Shown here: piece by piece, positions 54,088-62,907 of the stretch
How the letters are laid out: every line of letters starts with the position of its first letter
How positions within the stretch are numbered: position 1 is the stretch's first letter
Origin: Bradyrhizobiaceae bacterium
GTDB lineage: Bacteria; Pseudomonadota; Alphaproteobacteria; Rhizobiales; Xanthobacteraceae
NCBI GenBank assembly: GCA_020853885.1
Contig: JADYXZ010000010.1
Location: forward strand, 62,001 to 126,000
DNA: 64,000 bases
Direction of reading: 5' to 3'
Notes under the pieces: generated by a model
The model's input: only the letters and a program-made list of their open reading frames with translations
The model's database searches: none
What the model was told of the DNA's origin: nothing
Position numbers and translations under genes: made by a program

Positions 54088-54838
54088 GCTTGCTGTCTCC
54101 GAGATAGACTTCGCGCACGCGCGGGTCGGCGGCGATCTCGCGCGGTGAGCCCTGGGCGAAGATGGACCCCTGCACCATCACCGTGATCTGCTGGGCGAAG
54201 CGGAACACCAGGTCCATGTCGTGGTCGATCAGGAGCACGGCGATGTCCTTCGGCAGGGTGGCGAGAATGTCGAGCACGACGTGGCTGTCCGCCGTCGGAA
54301 TGCCGGCGGCCGGCTCGTCGAGCAGCAGGATCTTCGGCCGCAGCGCCAGCGCGATGGCGATCTCCAGCAGGCGCTGGCGGCCGTAAGGCAGAAGCTGCGC
54401 GTGCGTATTGGCGACGTCGCTCAGGCCCACGCGGCGGATCAGCTCGTCGGTGCGCTCGATCTGCGGTCGATGCCGGAGGGCGGAGCGGAACAGGTTGCCG
54501 GCAATGCCCTCGCATTCGGAGACGGCGAGAAACACGTTTTCCCGCACCGTCAGCATGGGAAACAGCGAGGTGATCTGGAAGGTGCGGCCGATGCCTTGCC
54601 GGATGCGCCGCGCCTCGTCGAGCTCGGTGATGTCATGGTCGTCGAGCAGGACGCGGCCGGAGGTCGGCCGCAGATTGCCGGTCAGCAGGTTGACGAACGT
54701 CGTCTTGCCGGCGCCGTTCGGACCGATCAGCGCCCGCCGCTCGCCGGGACGCAGCACGAAATCGACGTCGGTGATGACCGGCACCGAGCCGAACGACTTG
54801 TTCAGTCCGCGCGTCTCGAGCGTCGCCGTTTCCATCAC
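54065..54838 (-). CDS. livG: Branched-chain amino acid type ABC transporter ATPase LivG
   Basis: A 257-residue ATPase. Walker A GPNGAGKTTFVNLL, Walker B ILLLDEPAAGIPTA, and a signature-like LLPYGRQRLLEIAIAL, where the usual LSYG is LPYG as in LivG. It overlaps livM by four bases and livF at its end. Confidence 0.93.
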   Translation of the reverse strand: MMETATLETRGLNKSFGSVPVITDVDFVLRPGERRALIGPNGAGKTTFVNLLTGNLRPTSGRVLLDDHDITELDEARRIRQGIGRTFQITSLFPMLTVRENVFLAVSECEGIAGNLFRSALRHRPQIERTDELIRRVGLSDVANTHAQLLPYGRQRLLEIAIALALRPKILLLDEPAAGIPTADSHVVLDILATLPKDIAVLLIDHDMDLVFRFAQQITVMVQGSIFAQGSPREIAADPRVREVYLGDSKHGLAAAS

Positions 54839-55833
54839 GCCGCCCCGCGCCGCCGCCGGATTGCGGCCATGACCCGCTCGGCAATGCCAAGAATGCCGCC
54901 CGGCGCCAGCATCACCAGGACGATCAGGATGATGCCGAGCCCGAGGAACCAGTTGGCCGGGTCCTGCTTGGCCAGCAGGTCCTGCGCGAACATGAAGGCC
55001 GGCACGCCGATAAATGCGCCGTAGAGGCGGCCGGAGCCGCCGAGGATCAGCATGATCAGGATGTTGCCGGACAATTCGAAGCTCAGCGAATAGAGCGCGA
55101 CAAACTGCGTCGCCTGCGCCTGCAACGCGCCGGCAAGCCCTGCCAGCGCCGCCGAGATGACGTAAACGATGACGCGCCGTTTCAGGATCGGGCAGCCGAT
55201 CGCTGCCATGCGCGCGCTGTTCTCGCGGATACCGCGCAGCGACCAGCCGAACGGCGAAGCGATCAGCGCCCGCACCGCAAGGAAGACGACGAACAGCACC
55301 GCAAGGCTGTAATAGAAGGCGGTGATGCCGCGGAAATCGAAGGCGAAGGTGCCGAACAGCGACGAGAAGTTGACGCCCTGCAGGCCGTCCTCGCCGCCGG
55401 TCAGCCAGGTCGCCTTGTTGGCAATCTCATAGAGCAGGAAGGCGGACGCCATGGTCAGCATCAGGAGCGTGAGGTCCTTCGTGCGCAGCATGGCCCAGCC
55501 GAAGACGAGGCCGGTCGCCGCCGCAACCAGCATGGCGCAGCCCGCCGTCAGCAGCGGATCGGTGATGCCGTACACGGAGAGGATGCCGGCCGTATAGGCG
55601 CCCATGCCGAACAGGCCGGCGTGGCCGAGCGTGACGATGCCGGCATAACCGACGAGAAGATCGAGCGAGAGGGCGAACACGATCATCACCAGGATCTGCG
55701 TCGCCAGCGGCTCGTAGCCGGGCAGGAACAGCGGCAGCGCCGCGGTCGCGAGCCAGGGCAGCGGCAGAGCCAGCCGGCGAAGCTGCGAAGACGCGGCCGG
55801 ATAGGCCGGACCGGAGGTGGAGACCGCGGTCAT
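54835..55833 (-). CDS. livM: Branched-chain amino acid type ABC transporter permease LivM
   Basis: A 332-residue permease with about nine helices. Family segments are VGYAGIVTLGHAGLFGMGAY and SPFGWSLRGIRENSARMAAI. The start at 55833 overlaps the livH stop as ATGA. It pairs with LivH. Confidence 0.92.
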   Translation of the reverse strand: MTAVSTSGPAYPAASSQLRRLALPLPWLATAALPLFLPGYEPLATQILVMIVFALSLDLLVGYAGIVTLGHAGLFGMGAYTAGILSVYGITDPLLTAGCAMLVAAATGLVFGWAMLRTKDLTLLMLTMASAFLLYEIANKATWLTGGEDGLQGVNFSSLFGTFAFDFRGITAFYYSLAVLFVVFLAVRALIASPFGWSLRGIRENSARMAAIGCPILKRRVIVYVISAALAGLAGALQAQATQFVALYSLSFELSGNILIMLILGGSGRLYGAFIGVPAFMFAQDLLAKQDPANWFLGLGIILIVLVMLAPGGILGIAERVMAAIRRRRGAA

Positions 55834-56696
55834 GACCGGCGCCACTGCATGATGCCGGCGGGCAGCCAGATCAGGACGACGAACACGAAGGCGAAGATGA
55901 AGATCGCGCCGACCTCAGGCAGGAAATAGCGGCAGGCGGTGTCGGCGAGGCCGATCAGGATCGCGGCCAGGAACGGCGCCTTGATGTCACCGAGTCCGCC
56001 GACGGCAACGACGATCAGGAAGTAGATGATGTATTGCAGCGGATAGGTCGGCGCGATGGCGAGTACGTCGGCGCCGAGCCCGCCGCCGAGCGCTGCAAGG
56101 CCGGTGCCGAGCGCGAAGGCCAACGCGAACAGGCGGTCGGTGTCGATGCCGACCGACTGCGCCATCTCGCGGTTGTTCACGGTGGCGCGGATGCGCGCGC
56201 CGAACAGGGTGCGGTCGAAGCCGAACCACAGCCCGGCGATCACCGCAAAGCCGAAACCGACCAGCGCCAGCCGGTAGGTCGGCAGTTCGAGGCCGAGGAA
56301 CTCGACCTGCCCCTTGAGATAGTCGGGCAGCTCGATCGGCTGCGCCAGCGGTCCCCAGGCGATGCGCGCCAGCGCCGCCGAGACGAAGATCAGGCCGATC
56401 GAGAACAGCACCTGGTCAAGCTCGGAGCGCCCGTAGAGATGCCGGTACAGAAGCCGCTCCAGCACGAAGCCGAGGATCGCGACCAGCACACAGCCGGCGG
56501 CGAGCGCCAGCAGGAACGGCACGCCGAGGTGGTTCATCAGCGTCACGGTGATGTAGCCGCCGAGCATGGCGAAGACGCCGTGCGCGAGATTGACGATGTT
56601 CATCAGTCCCATCGTCACCGACAGGCCGACGGAGATCAGATACAGGATCATGCCGTAGGCGATCCCGAAGAACAGGATGGTGATGGCCGTCGTCAC
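55830..56696 (-). CDS. livH: Branched-chain amino acid type ABC transporter permease LivH
   Basis: A 288-residue permease with about eight helices. Family segments are LMNIVNLAHGVFAMLGGYIT and RTLFGARIRATVNNREMAQS. It follows the binding-protein gene after 223 bases that hold a stem-loop. Confidence 0.92.
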   Translation of the reverse strand: MTTAITILFFGIAYGMILYLISVGLSVTMGLMNIVNLAHGVFAMLGGYITVTLMNHLGVPFLLALAAGCVLVAILGFVLERLLYRHLYGRSELDQVLFSIGLIFVSAALARIAWGPLAQPIELPDYLKGQVEFLGLELPTYRLALVGFGFAVIAGLWFGFDRTLFGARIRATVNNREMAQSVGIDTDRLFALAFALGTGLAALGGGLGADVLAIAPTYPLQYIIYFLIVVAVGGLGDIKAPFLAAILIGLADTACRYFLPEVGAIFIFAFVFVVLIWLPAGIMQWRRS

Positions 56697-56845
56697 GATC
56701 TTGCGCCTGTCTGCGTCTCTGCTTGCGTTGCCTGAAGCGTGCTGACCTCGAACGCGCCCGTCCCTCGCCGATCCGTCATCCTCGAGCGCAAGCGTGCGTC
56801 TCGCGGGACGACAGGCCGGTGCTGCCGGTCCCAGCCGTCACCCGC

Positions 56846-56872
56846 GGCGGCTTGCGCTTCGTGCAAGCCGCC
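56846..56872 (-). other. Stem-loop between livK-like gene and livH
   Basis: GGCGGCTTGC and GCAAGCCGCC form a perfect 10-bp stem with a 7-base loop GCTTCGT. No T-run follows on the minus strand. It lies 48 bases after the binding-protein stop and probably protects that mRNA end. Confidence 0.7.
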
Positions 56873-56919
56873 CCGGGCGACAGGGATAGTCGGAGCGCGC
56901 TCTGGAGCACGCCCCCGCC

Positions 56920-58131
56920 TTACTTCTTGTTGAGCACCTTCCACGGGTCGCCGACCTGCTCGATGGTGGCAAACTCGACGTTGGCCAGCACCCCGTCCTT
57001 CTCCTCGACCCGGCGCATGTAGAGGTTCTGCACGATGTCGCCGTGCTCGTCGATGCGCACCGGTCCGCGCGGGCTGTTGGGATTCTTCCACTGCCGCAGG
57101 AGCTTCATCGTGGCGTCGGGGTCGATCTTGCCGTTCTGCGCCTTGATCACGTCGAAGATGGCGCGCATGCCGTCCCAGCCGGCGGCCGCGAAATAGTTCG
57201 GCACCGTGTTCGCGCCGTACTCTTTCTTCCAGGCGGCGACGAAATCGACGTTGGCCTTGCGGGTGGCGGCCGGCGAGTATTGCAGCATGGTGATGACGCC
57301 GAGCGCCCGCTTGCCCATGTTCGGCAGCTCGTCGGAGGCGGTGATGTCGCCCGGCCCGATCAGCTTGATGTTGGACTTGGTGATGCCGACGTCGTCGAAC
57401 GCCTTCATGAATGCAGTGGCCTGCGGCCCGCCCGGATTGAACACATAGACGACGTCCGGGTTCATGTCCTTGATCTTCTGGAAGTACGGCAGGTAGTCGG
57501 TGGTCTTCAGCGGAATGCGCACCGAGCCGATGATCTTGCCGCCGTTCTCGGTGAAGCTCTTGGTGAAGGCGGCCTCGCCGTCGTGACCGGGGGCGAAGTC
57601 GCTCACCACCGTATAGCCGTTCTTCCAGCCCTGCTTCGCCGCCCATTCGCCGAGCGGATAGCTCGTCTGCCACAGCGTCCAGCCGGTGCGCACGACATAG
57701 GGCGACTGCAGCGTCACGGCGCTGCCGCCGGCGGTCATGGTGACGAAGGGAATTTTCGCCTCCTTGGTCAGGGCGGCGACCGCCATCGCGTTCGGCGTCC
57801 ACTGCCCGCCGGTCAGGATCTGCACCTTGTCGCGCAGCACGAGCTCCTGCGCGAGGCGCTTGGCGAGGTCCGGGTTCACGCCGGTGTCGTCACGCTTGAT
57901 CAGCTCGATCTTGACGCCCTGCGGCAATTCCTTCTCGTGCAGCTTCACGAACAGGTCGATCGAGCGGTCGATCTGCTCGCCGAGCGCGGCGTCGCGCCCC
58001 GAATAGGTCAGGATCACGCCGATCTTGACGGTTTGTGCCTGCGCCTGCAGCGCGCCCGCGAGCAGGACCGCGGCGCCCGTACCGAACGCAATGCCGAACA
58101 GCCTGCGCGAAATCATTGCCGGAATACCCAT
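56920..58131 (-). CDS. Periplasmic substrate-binding protein, LivK/amide-type
   Basis: A binding protein of about 403 residues. The signal peptide is MISRRLFGIAFGTGAAVLLA up to AQAQ. The mature part has VKIGVILTYSGRDAALGEQ, QILTGGQWTPNAMAVAAL, PFVTMTAGGSAVTLQSPYV and VVSDFAPGHDGEAAFTKSF, typical of the Peripla_BP_6 group. The ligand cannot be told from sequence; many relatives bind aromatic acids or amino acids. The start at 58131 is slightly preferred over 58140. It heads the operon, which then runs livH-livM-livG-livF. Confidence 0.9.
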   Translation of the reverse strand: MGIPAMISRRLFGIAFGTGAAVLLAGALQAQAQTVKIGVILTYSGRDAALGEQIDRSIDLFVKLHEKELPQGVKIELIKRDDTGVNPDLAKRLAQELVLRDKVQILTGGQWTPNAMAVAALTKEAKIPFVTMTAGGSAVTLQSPYVVRTGWTLWQTSYPLGEWAAKQGWKNGYTVVSDFAPGHDGEAAFTKSFTENGGKIIGSVRIPLKTTDYLPYFQKIKDMNPDVVYVFNPGGPQATAFMKAFDDVGITKSNIKLIGPGDITASDELPNMGKRALGVITMLQYSPAATRKANVDFVAAWKKEYGANTVPNYFAAAGWDGMRAIFDVIKAQNGKIDPDATMKLLRQWKNPNSPRGPVRIDEHGDIVQNLYMRRVEEKDGVLANVEFATIEQVGDPWKVLNKK

Positions 58132-58537
58132 GTCTTCCATCCCTTCCGATCAGTTGGACACGATGTCCGAAGTGCGTTGCGCCCGACCCCGATGCGGCGG
58201 AGCCGCCGCACGCGAGGCCCTTGCAGCGCGAGCGCGTGATGCACATGACTTCGGATCGTCATGGCCGAACCCGCGCACAACACCTCTCCCCGACACCATC
58301 GGCGTCGTGGACCTTTCTCTTGTGCAGGCATCATAGGGTGACGGGTGATCTCGGGTGATGCTGAATAATCGCTCCGTGATTGCGTTTTGCGATCATCGCA
58401 TCGGGCGGCTCTATACCTTCCCGCATCGCGGCGGGGGCGGCGCGCCAAGCCGGCGTTCGAAAACGCTCATGCGCCGACCTGCTCCTCGCATTGGCATCCA
58501 ATCGAGGCTAAGCCGACCGGCAAAGCCACGGGAAGCA
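58132..58537. other. Intergenic region between the Liv operon and the alpha/beta hydrolase gene
   Basis: 406 bases with no convincing gene. It must hold the promoters of both divergent units. GTGATCTCGGGTGATGCTGA near 58347 has a repeated GGTGAT, but I cannot tie it to a regulator. A frame in the hydrolase phase to 58355 lacks family similarity. Confidence 0.5.
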
Positions 58538-59431
58538 ATGGGGGACGGATTGTCCATCGAGCCGACGCCAACCATCATCCGGACCCGGTGCGGACCCATC
58601 GAATGCGCCGTATCCGGTGAAGGACCGGCCATCGTCGCCCTGCATGGCGGCATGGGCGGTCACGACCAGTCCTGGCTGCTCGCGCGTTCGCTGCTGACGG
58701 ATCTCCACGGATTTCGGATCGTCGCCGTATCGCGGCCCGGATACCTGGGCACGCCGCTCGGCGTCGGCCGCACCCCGGCGGAACAGGCCGACGCCTATGC
58801 GGCGCTGCTCGATTCGCTCGGGATTGCCGCGACGGCCGTCGCCACCGTCTCTGCAGGCGGGCCGTCTGCGCTTCAGTACGCCTTGCGGCATCCGGGGAAA
58901 TGCTGGGGCCTCATCCTGGTTTCGGCCTGCAGCGGCCGGCTTGAAACGCCTCCCGAAATCGTCTCGCGACTGCGCTTCATGAAGCTGCTCGCACGGGTGC
59001 CGGGCTTCGCAGCGATCATGCGGAAGCGGGCCATGAAGAACCCGGAAGAAGCGGCACGCCGCTCGATTCCCGATCCGGTCGTCCGCGAACGCACGCTCGG
59101 TCATGCGGAGGCCGGACCGCTGCTCAGCGCCCTGCAATCGAGCATCTTTGACCGGCTGCGGATGCGATTGCCGGGCACGATCAACGACACGATGCTGTTT
59201 GCCGGGCTCGCGGCCTATCCGGTGGAGCAGATCGCGGCGCCGATCATGGTGGTGCACGGAACAGCGGATCGCGTCGTTCCCTTCACGCACGCGCAATCGA
59301 TCGCAGATCGTGCAGCGCGCGTGGAGATGGTGGCGATCGATGGCGGCGAGCACGTCGCCCTCTTCACGCATCTCGACGAAGTGAGGGCGAAGGCCGCGAA
59401 ATTCATCGCGGCACACCGTCCCGAGGTCTAG
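58538..59431 (+). CDS. Alpha/beta hydrolase
   Basis: A 297-residue hydrolase. Oxyanion region AIVALHGGMGGHDQSW, nucleophile elbow ATVSAGGPSALQYAL, acid in VVHGTADRVVPF and catalytic His in DGGEHVALF. The elbow is S-A-G-G, giving a V-S-A-G-G variation of GXSXG. Substrate unknown. The start at 58538 (MGDGLSIEPT) has GGGAAG five bases upstream. Its end overlaps the marR end by four bases (convergent). Confidence 0.85.
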   Translation: MGDGLSIEPTPTIIRTRCGPIECAVSGEGPAIVALHGGMGGHDQSWLLARSLLTDLHGFRIVAVSRPGYLGTPLGVGRTPAEQADAYAALLDSLGIAATAVATVSAGGPSALQYALRHPGKCWGLILVSACSGRLETPPEIVSRLRFMKLLARVPGFAAIMRKRAMKNPEEAARRSIPDPVVRERTLGHAEAGPLLSALQSSIFDRLRMRLPGTINDTMLFAGLAAYPVEQIAAPIMVVHGTADRVVPFTHAQSIADRAARVEMVAIDGGEHVALFTHLDEVRAKAAKFIAAHRPEV

Positions 59432-59979
59432 GTGTGAACCGACCTTTCGGGCTGGCGGCGACGCGCACCGACGGCGGCGGCTTTCGCAGGCGGCGCCGGG
59501 CGTTCGAGGGCGCGGCAGGCGCGATCCAGGAGCGACAGTAGCTGCTGCATTTCCCGCGGCGAGAGCGCATCGCGGATCGGCTGCCCCGGCTGCGAGGCCG
59601 GCTCGCTCATCCGCTGCAACAGCGCCTTCCCCTTCGCCGTGAGCTTCAGCGCGTGAAAGCGGCGATCCTCGGGGTGGCGCACGCGAGTAGCGAGGTCGCG
59701 GCGCTCCAGCTCGTCGACGATGGCGACCACGGCCGATTTATCCATGCCGAGTCCCTGCGCGAGCTGGTTCTGCGAGCATCCGGGATTGGCGGCGATGAGG
59801 GCGAGCGCGGAGAAGGCGCCGGTGCGCAGCCCGAAGGGCGCGAGCGCCTTGGCCATGTCGGCGCTCAGCAGATTCCAGATGATGCGCACGCGCGGCCCCA
59901 CGAAATCCGCGAGCAGGCCGAGGTTCAACGCCGCTGCCTGGTCCGGCGCCTCGGCCCGCACTGGATCTGCCTGCGTCAT
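59428..59979 (-). CDS. MarR family regulator
   Basis: A 183-residue winged-helix regulator. Core: FGLRTGAFSALALIAANPGC, SQNQLAQGLGMDKSAVVAIV, DELERRDLATRVRHPEDRRF. The C-terminal 35 residues are Ala/Arg-rich. GGGAGAAGG precedes the ATG at 59979. It is last after the selenoprotein and flavoprotein genes, and similar inverted repeats lie in both promoters of that group, so autoregulation is likely. Confidence 0.9.
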   Translation of the reverse strand: MTQADPVRAEAPDQAAALNLGLLADFVGPRVRIIWNLLSADMAKALAPFGLRTGAFSALALIAANPGCSQNQLAQGLGMDKSAVVAIVDELERRDLATRVRHPEDRRFHALKLTAKGKALLQRMSEPASQPGQPIRDALSPREMQQLLSLLDRACRALERPAPPAKAAAVGARRRQPERSVHT

Positions 59980-60020
59980 CGCCTTCTCCCATCCGGCCGC
60001 GGCGGCCGGAACCAAACCCG

Positions 60021-60959
60021 TCAGGCGGGCCCGCCCCATTCGCCGTTCGCGAGATAGCGATCGATCGCAAGCGCCGCGGTGGCGCCGTCGCCCATTGCGG
60101 CAGCGGCGCGGTGCGGAGAACCCGCACGCACATTGCCCGCGGCGCAGATTCCCTTGGCCGACGTGCGCATGGCGGCGTCGACGCCGATACGGCCCGTGGC
60201 ATCGAGCTGCACAAGATCGCGGAACAGCGCCGTGTTCGGAACAACGCCCACGAAGGCGAAGATCGCCGCCGTCTCCAGATCGCTTTCCGCGCCGGACTTC
60301 AGGTCCTTGACGCGCACGTGGCTCACCGTCTGGTCGCCTTCGATCCCGGTGACAGTTGCGCCGAAACGCAGCTCGATCTTCGGATTGGCGCTGACGCGGT
60401 CGCGATAGCTTGCCTGTCCGGTGAGCGCGTCGCCCTGCTCGATCAGGATGACTTTCGAGAGATGGTCGGCGAGCGTGAGCCCTTCCTGCATGGCGCTGTC
60501 GCCGCCACCCACCACGACGGCGACCTTGTTGCGCAGGAGCGGGGCGTCGCAGCTCGCGCACTCGCTCACGCCCTTGCCGAATAGCCGTTCCTCGCCGGGC
60601 ACGCCGAGCTTGGCGAGGGCGGTGCCCGTCGCGAGGATCACGCCGCGCGCGGTTACGCTGCTGCCGTCGCTCGTCACGCTCCAGCGGTCGCCCGCGGCCG
60701 CGACGGATTCGCAGCTTCCCGACAGGAGCTCGACGCCGGCGGCGTCCGCCTGCTCCTGCGCCATCGGGCAGAGATCGTATCCGGGCACGCCCTCGGGAAA
60801 GCCCGGCACGCCCTCGATCTTGTCGATGCTGACCAACTGCCCGCCGACCACGTTGCCCGTGATCAGTCCCGTGCGCCGGCCGAGGCGCGCGCTCGTCAGG
60901 GCGGCTGTCATGCCGGCCAATCCGCCACCCACGACCACAACGTCATACTCACCGCTCAT
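60021..60959 (-). CDS. Thioredoxin reductase-like FAD/NAD(P) oxidoreductase
   Basis: A 312-residue flavoprotein of the thioredoxin reductase family. FAD site VVVVGGGLAGMTAALTSARL, redox pair Cys134-Ala-Ser-Cys137 in VSECASCDAPL, NAD(P) site VAVVVGGGDSAMQEGLTLAD, C-terminal GICAAGNVRAG (usually GD in TrxB, here GN). It could reduce the adjacent selenoprotein or a thioredoxin. The change of the conserved Asp in GIFAAGD to Asn is worth noting. It lies 173 bases after the selenoprotein gene and has its own candidate promoter. Confidence 0.88.
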   Translation of the reverse strand: MSGEYDVVVVGGGLAGMTAALTSARLGRRTGLITGNVVGGQLVSIDKIEGVPGFPEGVPGYDLCPMAQEQADAAGVELLSGSCESVAAAGDRWSVTSDGSSVTARGVILATGTALAKLGVPGEERLFGKGVSECASCDAPLLRNKVAVVVGGGDSAMQEGLTLADHLSKVILIEQGDALTGQASYRDRVSANPKIELRFGATVTGIEGDQTVSHVRVKDLKSGAESDLETAAIFAFVGVVPNTALFRDLVQLDATGRIGVDAAMRTSAKGICAAGNVRAGSPHRAAAAMGDGATAALAIDRYLANGEWGGPA

Positions 60960-61042
60960 CGTCCATCTCCAAATGCAACACCGATTCCGGAGGAGCCGGA
61001 CCTACGATCCGCGCAGCAGGACCCCCCGCTTCGTCGCGCAGG

Positions 61043-61071
61043 ATATTAGTTGTAAACTTCAACTATTGCAA
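61043..61071 (-). promoter_or_regulatory. Candidate promoter with MarR-like operator before the flavoprotein gene
   Basis: On the minus strand TTGCAA (61071-61066) and TAATAT (61048-61043) are spaced by 17 bases. Within lies TAGTTG-N7-CAACTA (61047-61065), an inverted repeat. A related site precedes the selenoprotein gene; they share TAGTT at one end and TCAAC toward the other when aligned. Confidence 0.6.
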
Positions 61072-61132
61072 ACCGCAAGGAAAGCCGGCCCGCGGCATGG
61101 CTCAGGCCCGCCCCGGCATCCGGCCGGCGGAA

Positions 61133-62791
61133 TCAACGCCAGATGTCGATCAGGCTGACCGGATTGTTCTGGTCCGCCGTGCCCGGACCGTGCCCGATCA
61201 GCCGGCCGCTGATCATCTTGAAGGCGCCCTGGGTCTCGCCGCCAGTGACGACGATGTTGATGGTTTCCGGCGTGAAGACGCTGATGAGCTCGTCCGGCGC
61301 GGCCTTCAGCCGGGTTGCGAAGGGCTCGACACCCGCGATCGCCAGCGGCCGGACGAGCGTCGTCACCCACTGGTCGTCCCAGTAATTCTTCGCCGGCATC
61401 ATCGCATTCTCGGCGCACCATTCGCGCAGCGACTGCTTGGTGAAGCCGAGATCGACGAAGGCGCGCGCGACGATCGGGTCCATCACGATCAAGGGCGGGC
61501 TGTAGTGATCGGTGCCGATCAGGCAGCGGATGAACTTGTCCTTCCAGGTCTCGCGCGGCCCGAAGCCCGACTGCGTGTACCAGCCGCCGAAGAAGACGCT
61601 GACCGTGCTGTCGGTCGGCTTGAAGCCCTGATCGACATGGAAGGGCGACCACGGGCTGCGTTCTTCCGCTTCCGCGAAACAGGCCGTGTAAGCCCAGTTG
61701 CTGCCGAGCGAGCCCATGTAGGTGTCGCCCGGCACCGAACCGCCCTGCAGGTTCTGACTGAGGAGACCGTAGGCGCGGCCGATCGTCGAGTTGGCGAGAT
61801 TGTATGGTCCGAGCGCACCGATGCCGTCGTTCATGCCGATCTCTTTGCGGATCGGGCCGTTCACGACCGAGATCGTCGCCCAGGAGGTCGTGCTGCTCGA
61901 ACGCGCGGAGATGCCGGTCGCCGCACACGCAAGGATGACCGGCAGATATTCCGGACGCGCGCCCGCCATCACCGCATTGACCGCGACCTTCTCGACGTCG
62001 AACTGCCAGAACTCGCGGAACGCCGTCGGGCGTAGCCGACCGACGACCTTGTCGCCCGGCACCGAGGTGCCCTTGAGCATCTGCTCGACGCGCTCTTCGG
62101 TCGGCAGGATGATCGGCAGGTAATCGGTCCAGTGGTTCTCGATGAAGAGCTGGCGCAAGTTCTCTTCCGTGTCCGGCTCGAGCAGCCGCGGGGTCGAGCG
62201 CTCGAAGGTCGCGCCCTTGAGATCCTCTTCGTTGAGCGGCTGGGTCAGGCCCTCGATCACGCCCTTCATAAAGGGCTGCTTCAGGACGGGATCGGTGCCC
62301 TCGATATAGGCGCGCAGCTCGGATGCCGTGCGGCCGACGACCGGCTGCGGCACGAAGACGTTGCGCGCCGTCGGCATGCCGGCGGCGAGCGAGGTCGCCT
62401 TGGCGAGCCGCGCAAAGACGTGCGTGCTGACCGGGATGGTCGGAACGCCGTCCTGCTCAAGCGCTAGTGCGAACCCCACGACCGTGGGGCAGCAGGTGCT
62501 TCAAAGACCGACACCGATGATGGCAGCGTCGCCGTCGGCGACGACCTTGGCGCGCATCTCCGGATCGTCGACCCAGCTCTCGCGCGGGCGGATGATCCGC
62601 GTCTCGACCTTCGGCATGTGCTCCGCGAACCAGAGGCGGAGCTGTTCCATGAACACGTCGGCATTATCGAACAGGCAATCGACCAGATAGAGCACCTTGC
62701 CGTCGAGGCTCTGCGGCCGGTTGGCGAGGCGCTTGCCGACGACCTTGGGCGGGTATCCGCGCGGATCGTGAACCCTGATCTTTTCAGCCAT
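61133..62791 (-). CDS. Probable selenoprotein of the UGSC-like family, in-frame TGA read as Sec
   Basis: A 552-residue protein if the TGA at 62503-62501 is read as selenocysteine (residue 97). The reading frame is continuous on both sides. Before the TGA: GYPPKVVGKRLANRPQSLDG and DAAIIGVGL; after it: STCCPTVVGFALALEQDG, VPTIPVSTHVFARLA. The layout (VGVGL-Sec-x-x-Cys, then an alternating strand-helix with LE..GVPTI.V) matches my memory of UGSC (seleno)proteins, which have a Sec- or Cys-Gly-Ser-Cys motif; here it is Sec-Ser-Thr-Cys. The C-terminal 400 residues form a further domain with TGISARSSSTTSWATISVVN and VFTPETINIVVTGGETQGAF. The start at 62791 has AAGGGAGG five bases upstream. The downstream part alone would have to start at GTG 62479 without a ribosome site. 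Enzymatic activity unknown; a redox role is likely. Alternative: a nonsense mutation in a Cys-type gene. Confidence 0.78.
62468..62503 (-). promoter_or_regulatory. Candidate bacterial SECIS element
   Basis: Starting with the TGA (62503-62501), 11 bases lead to a hairpin CCCCAC-GGTC-GTGGGG (62489-62474), with a possible lower TGC/GCA helix. The loop GGTC is the same as in E. coli fdhF, and it lies 17 bases after the TGA compared with 18 there. SelB recognises the GU of this loop. Confidence 0.72.
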
Positions 62792-62841
62792 GCCTGCCTC
62801 CCTTGCGGAACGAGCCTTCACGGCCGTCCTGCCGGAATAAA

Positions 62842-62874
62842 GTGATAGAATCCAACGGTTGATATGTCAAACTA
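62842..62874 (-). promoter_or_regulatory. Candidate promoter with MarR-like operator before the selenoprotein gene
   Basis: On the minus strand TTGACA (62870-62865) and TATCAC (62847-62842) are 17 bases apart. The -35 lies in TAGTTTGACATATCAACCG (62874-62856), which aligns with the site at 61047-61065 at 13 of 19 positions. The ATG at 62791 follows about 45 bases after the expected start. Confidence 0.6.
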
Positions 62875-62907
62875 ATTGCCCGCGTCCGGCTTGCGAACGC
62901 CAGCCTG

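Noticed and set aside
61133-62479. Downstream part of the selenoprotein as an independent 448-residue gene starting at GTG 62479
   Set aside because: No ribosome site before it, the start falls inside the hairpin after the TGA, and the upstream frame is coding and in phase.
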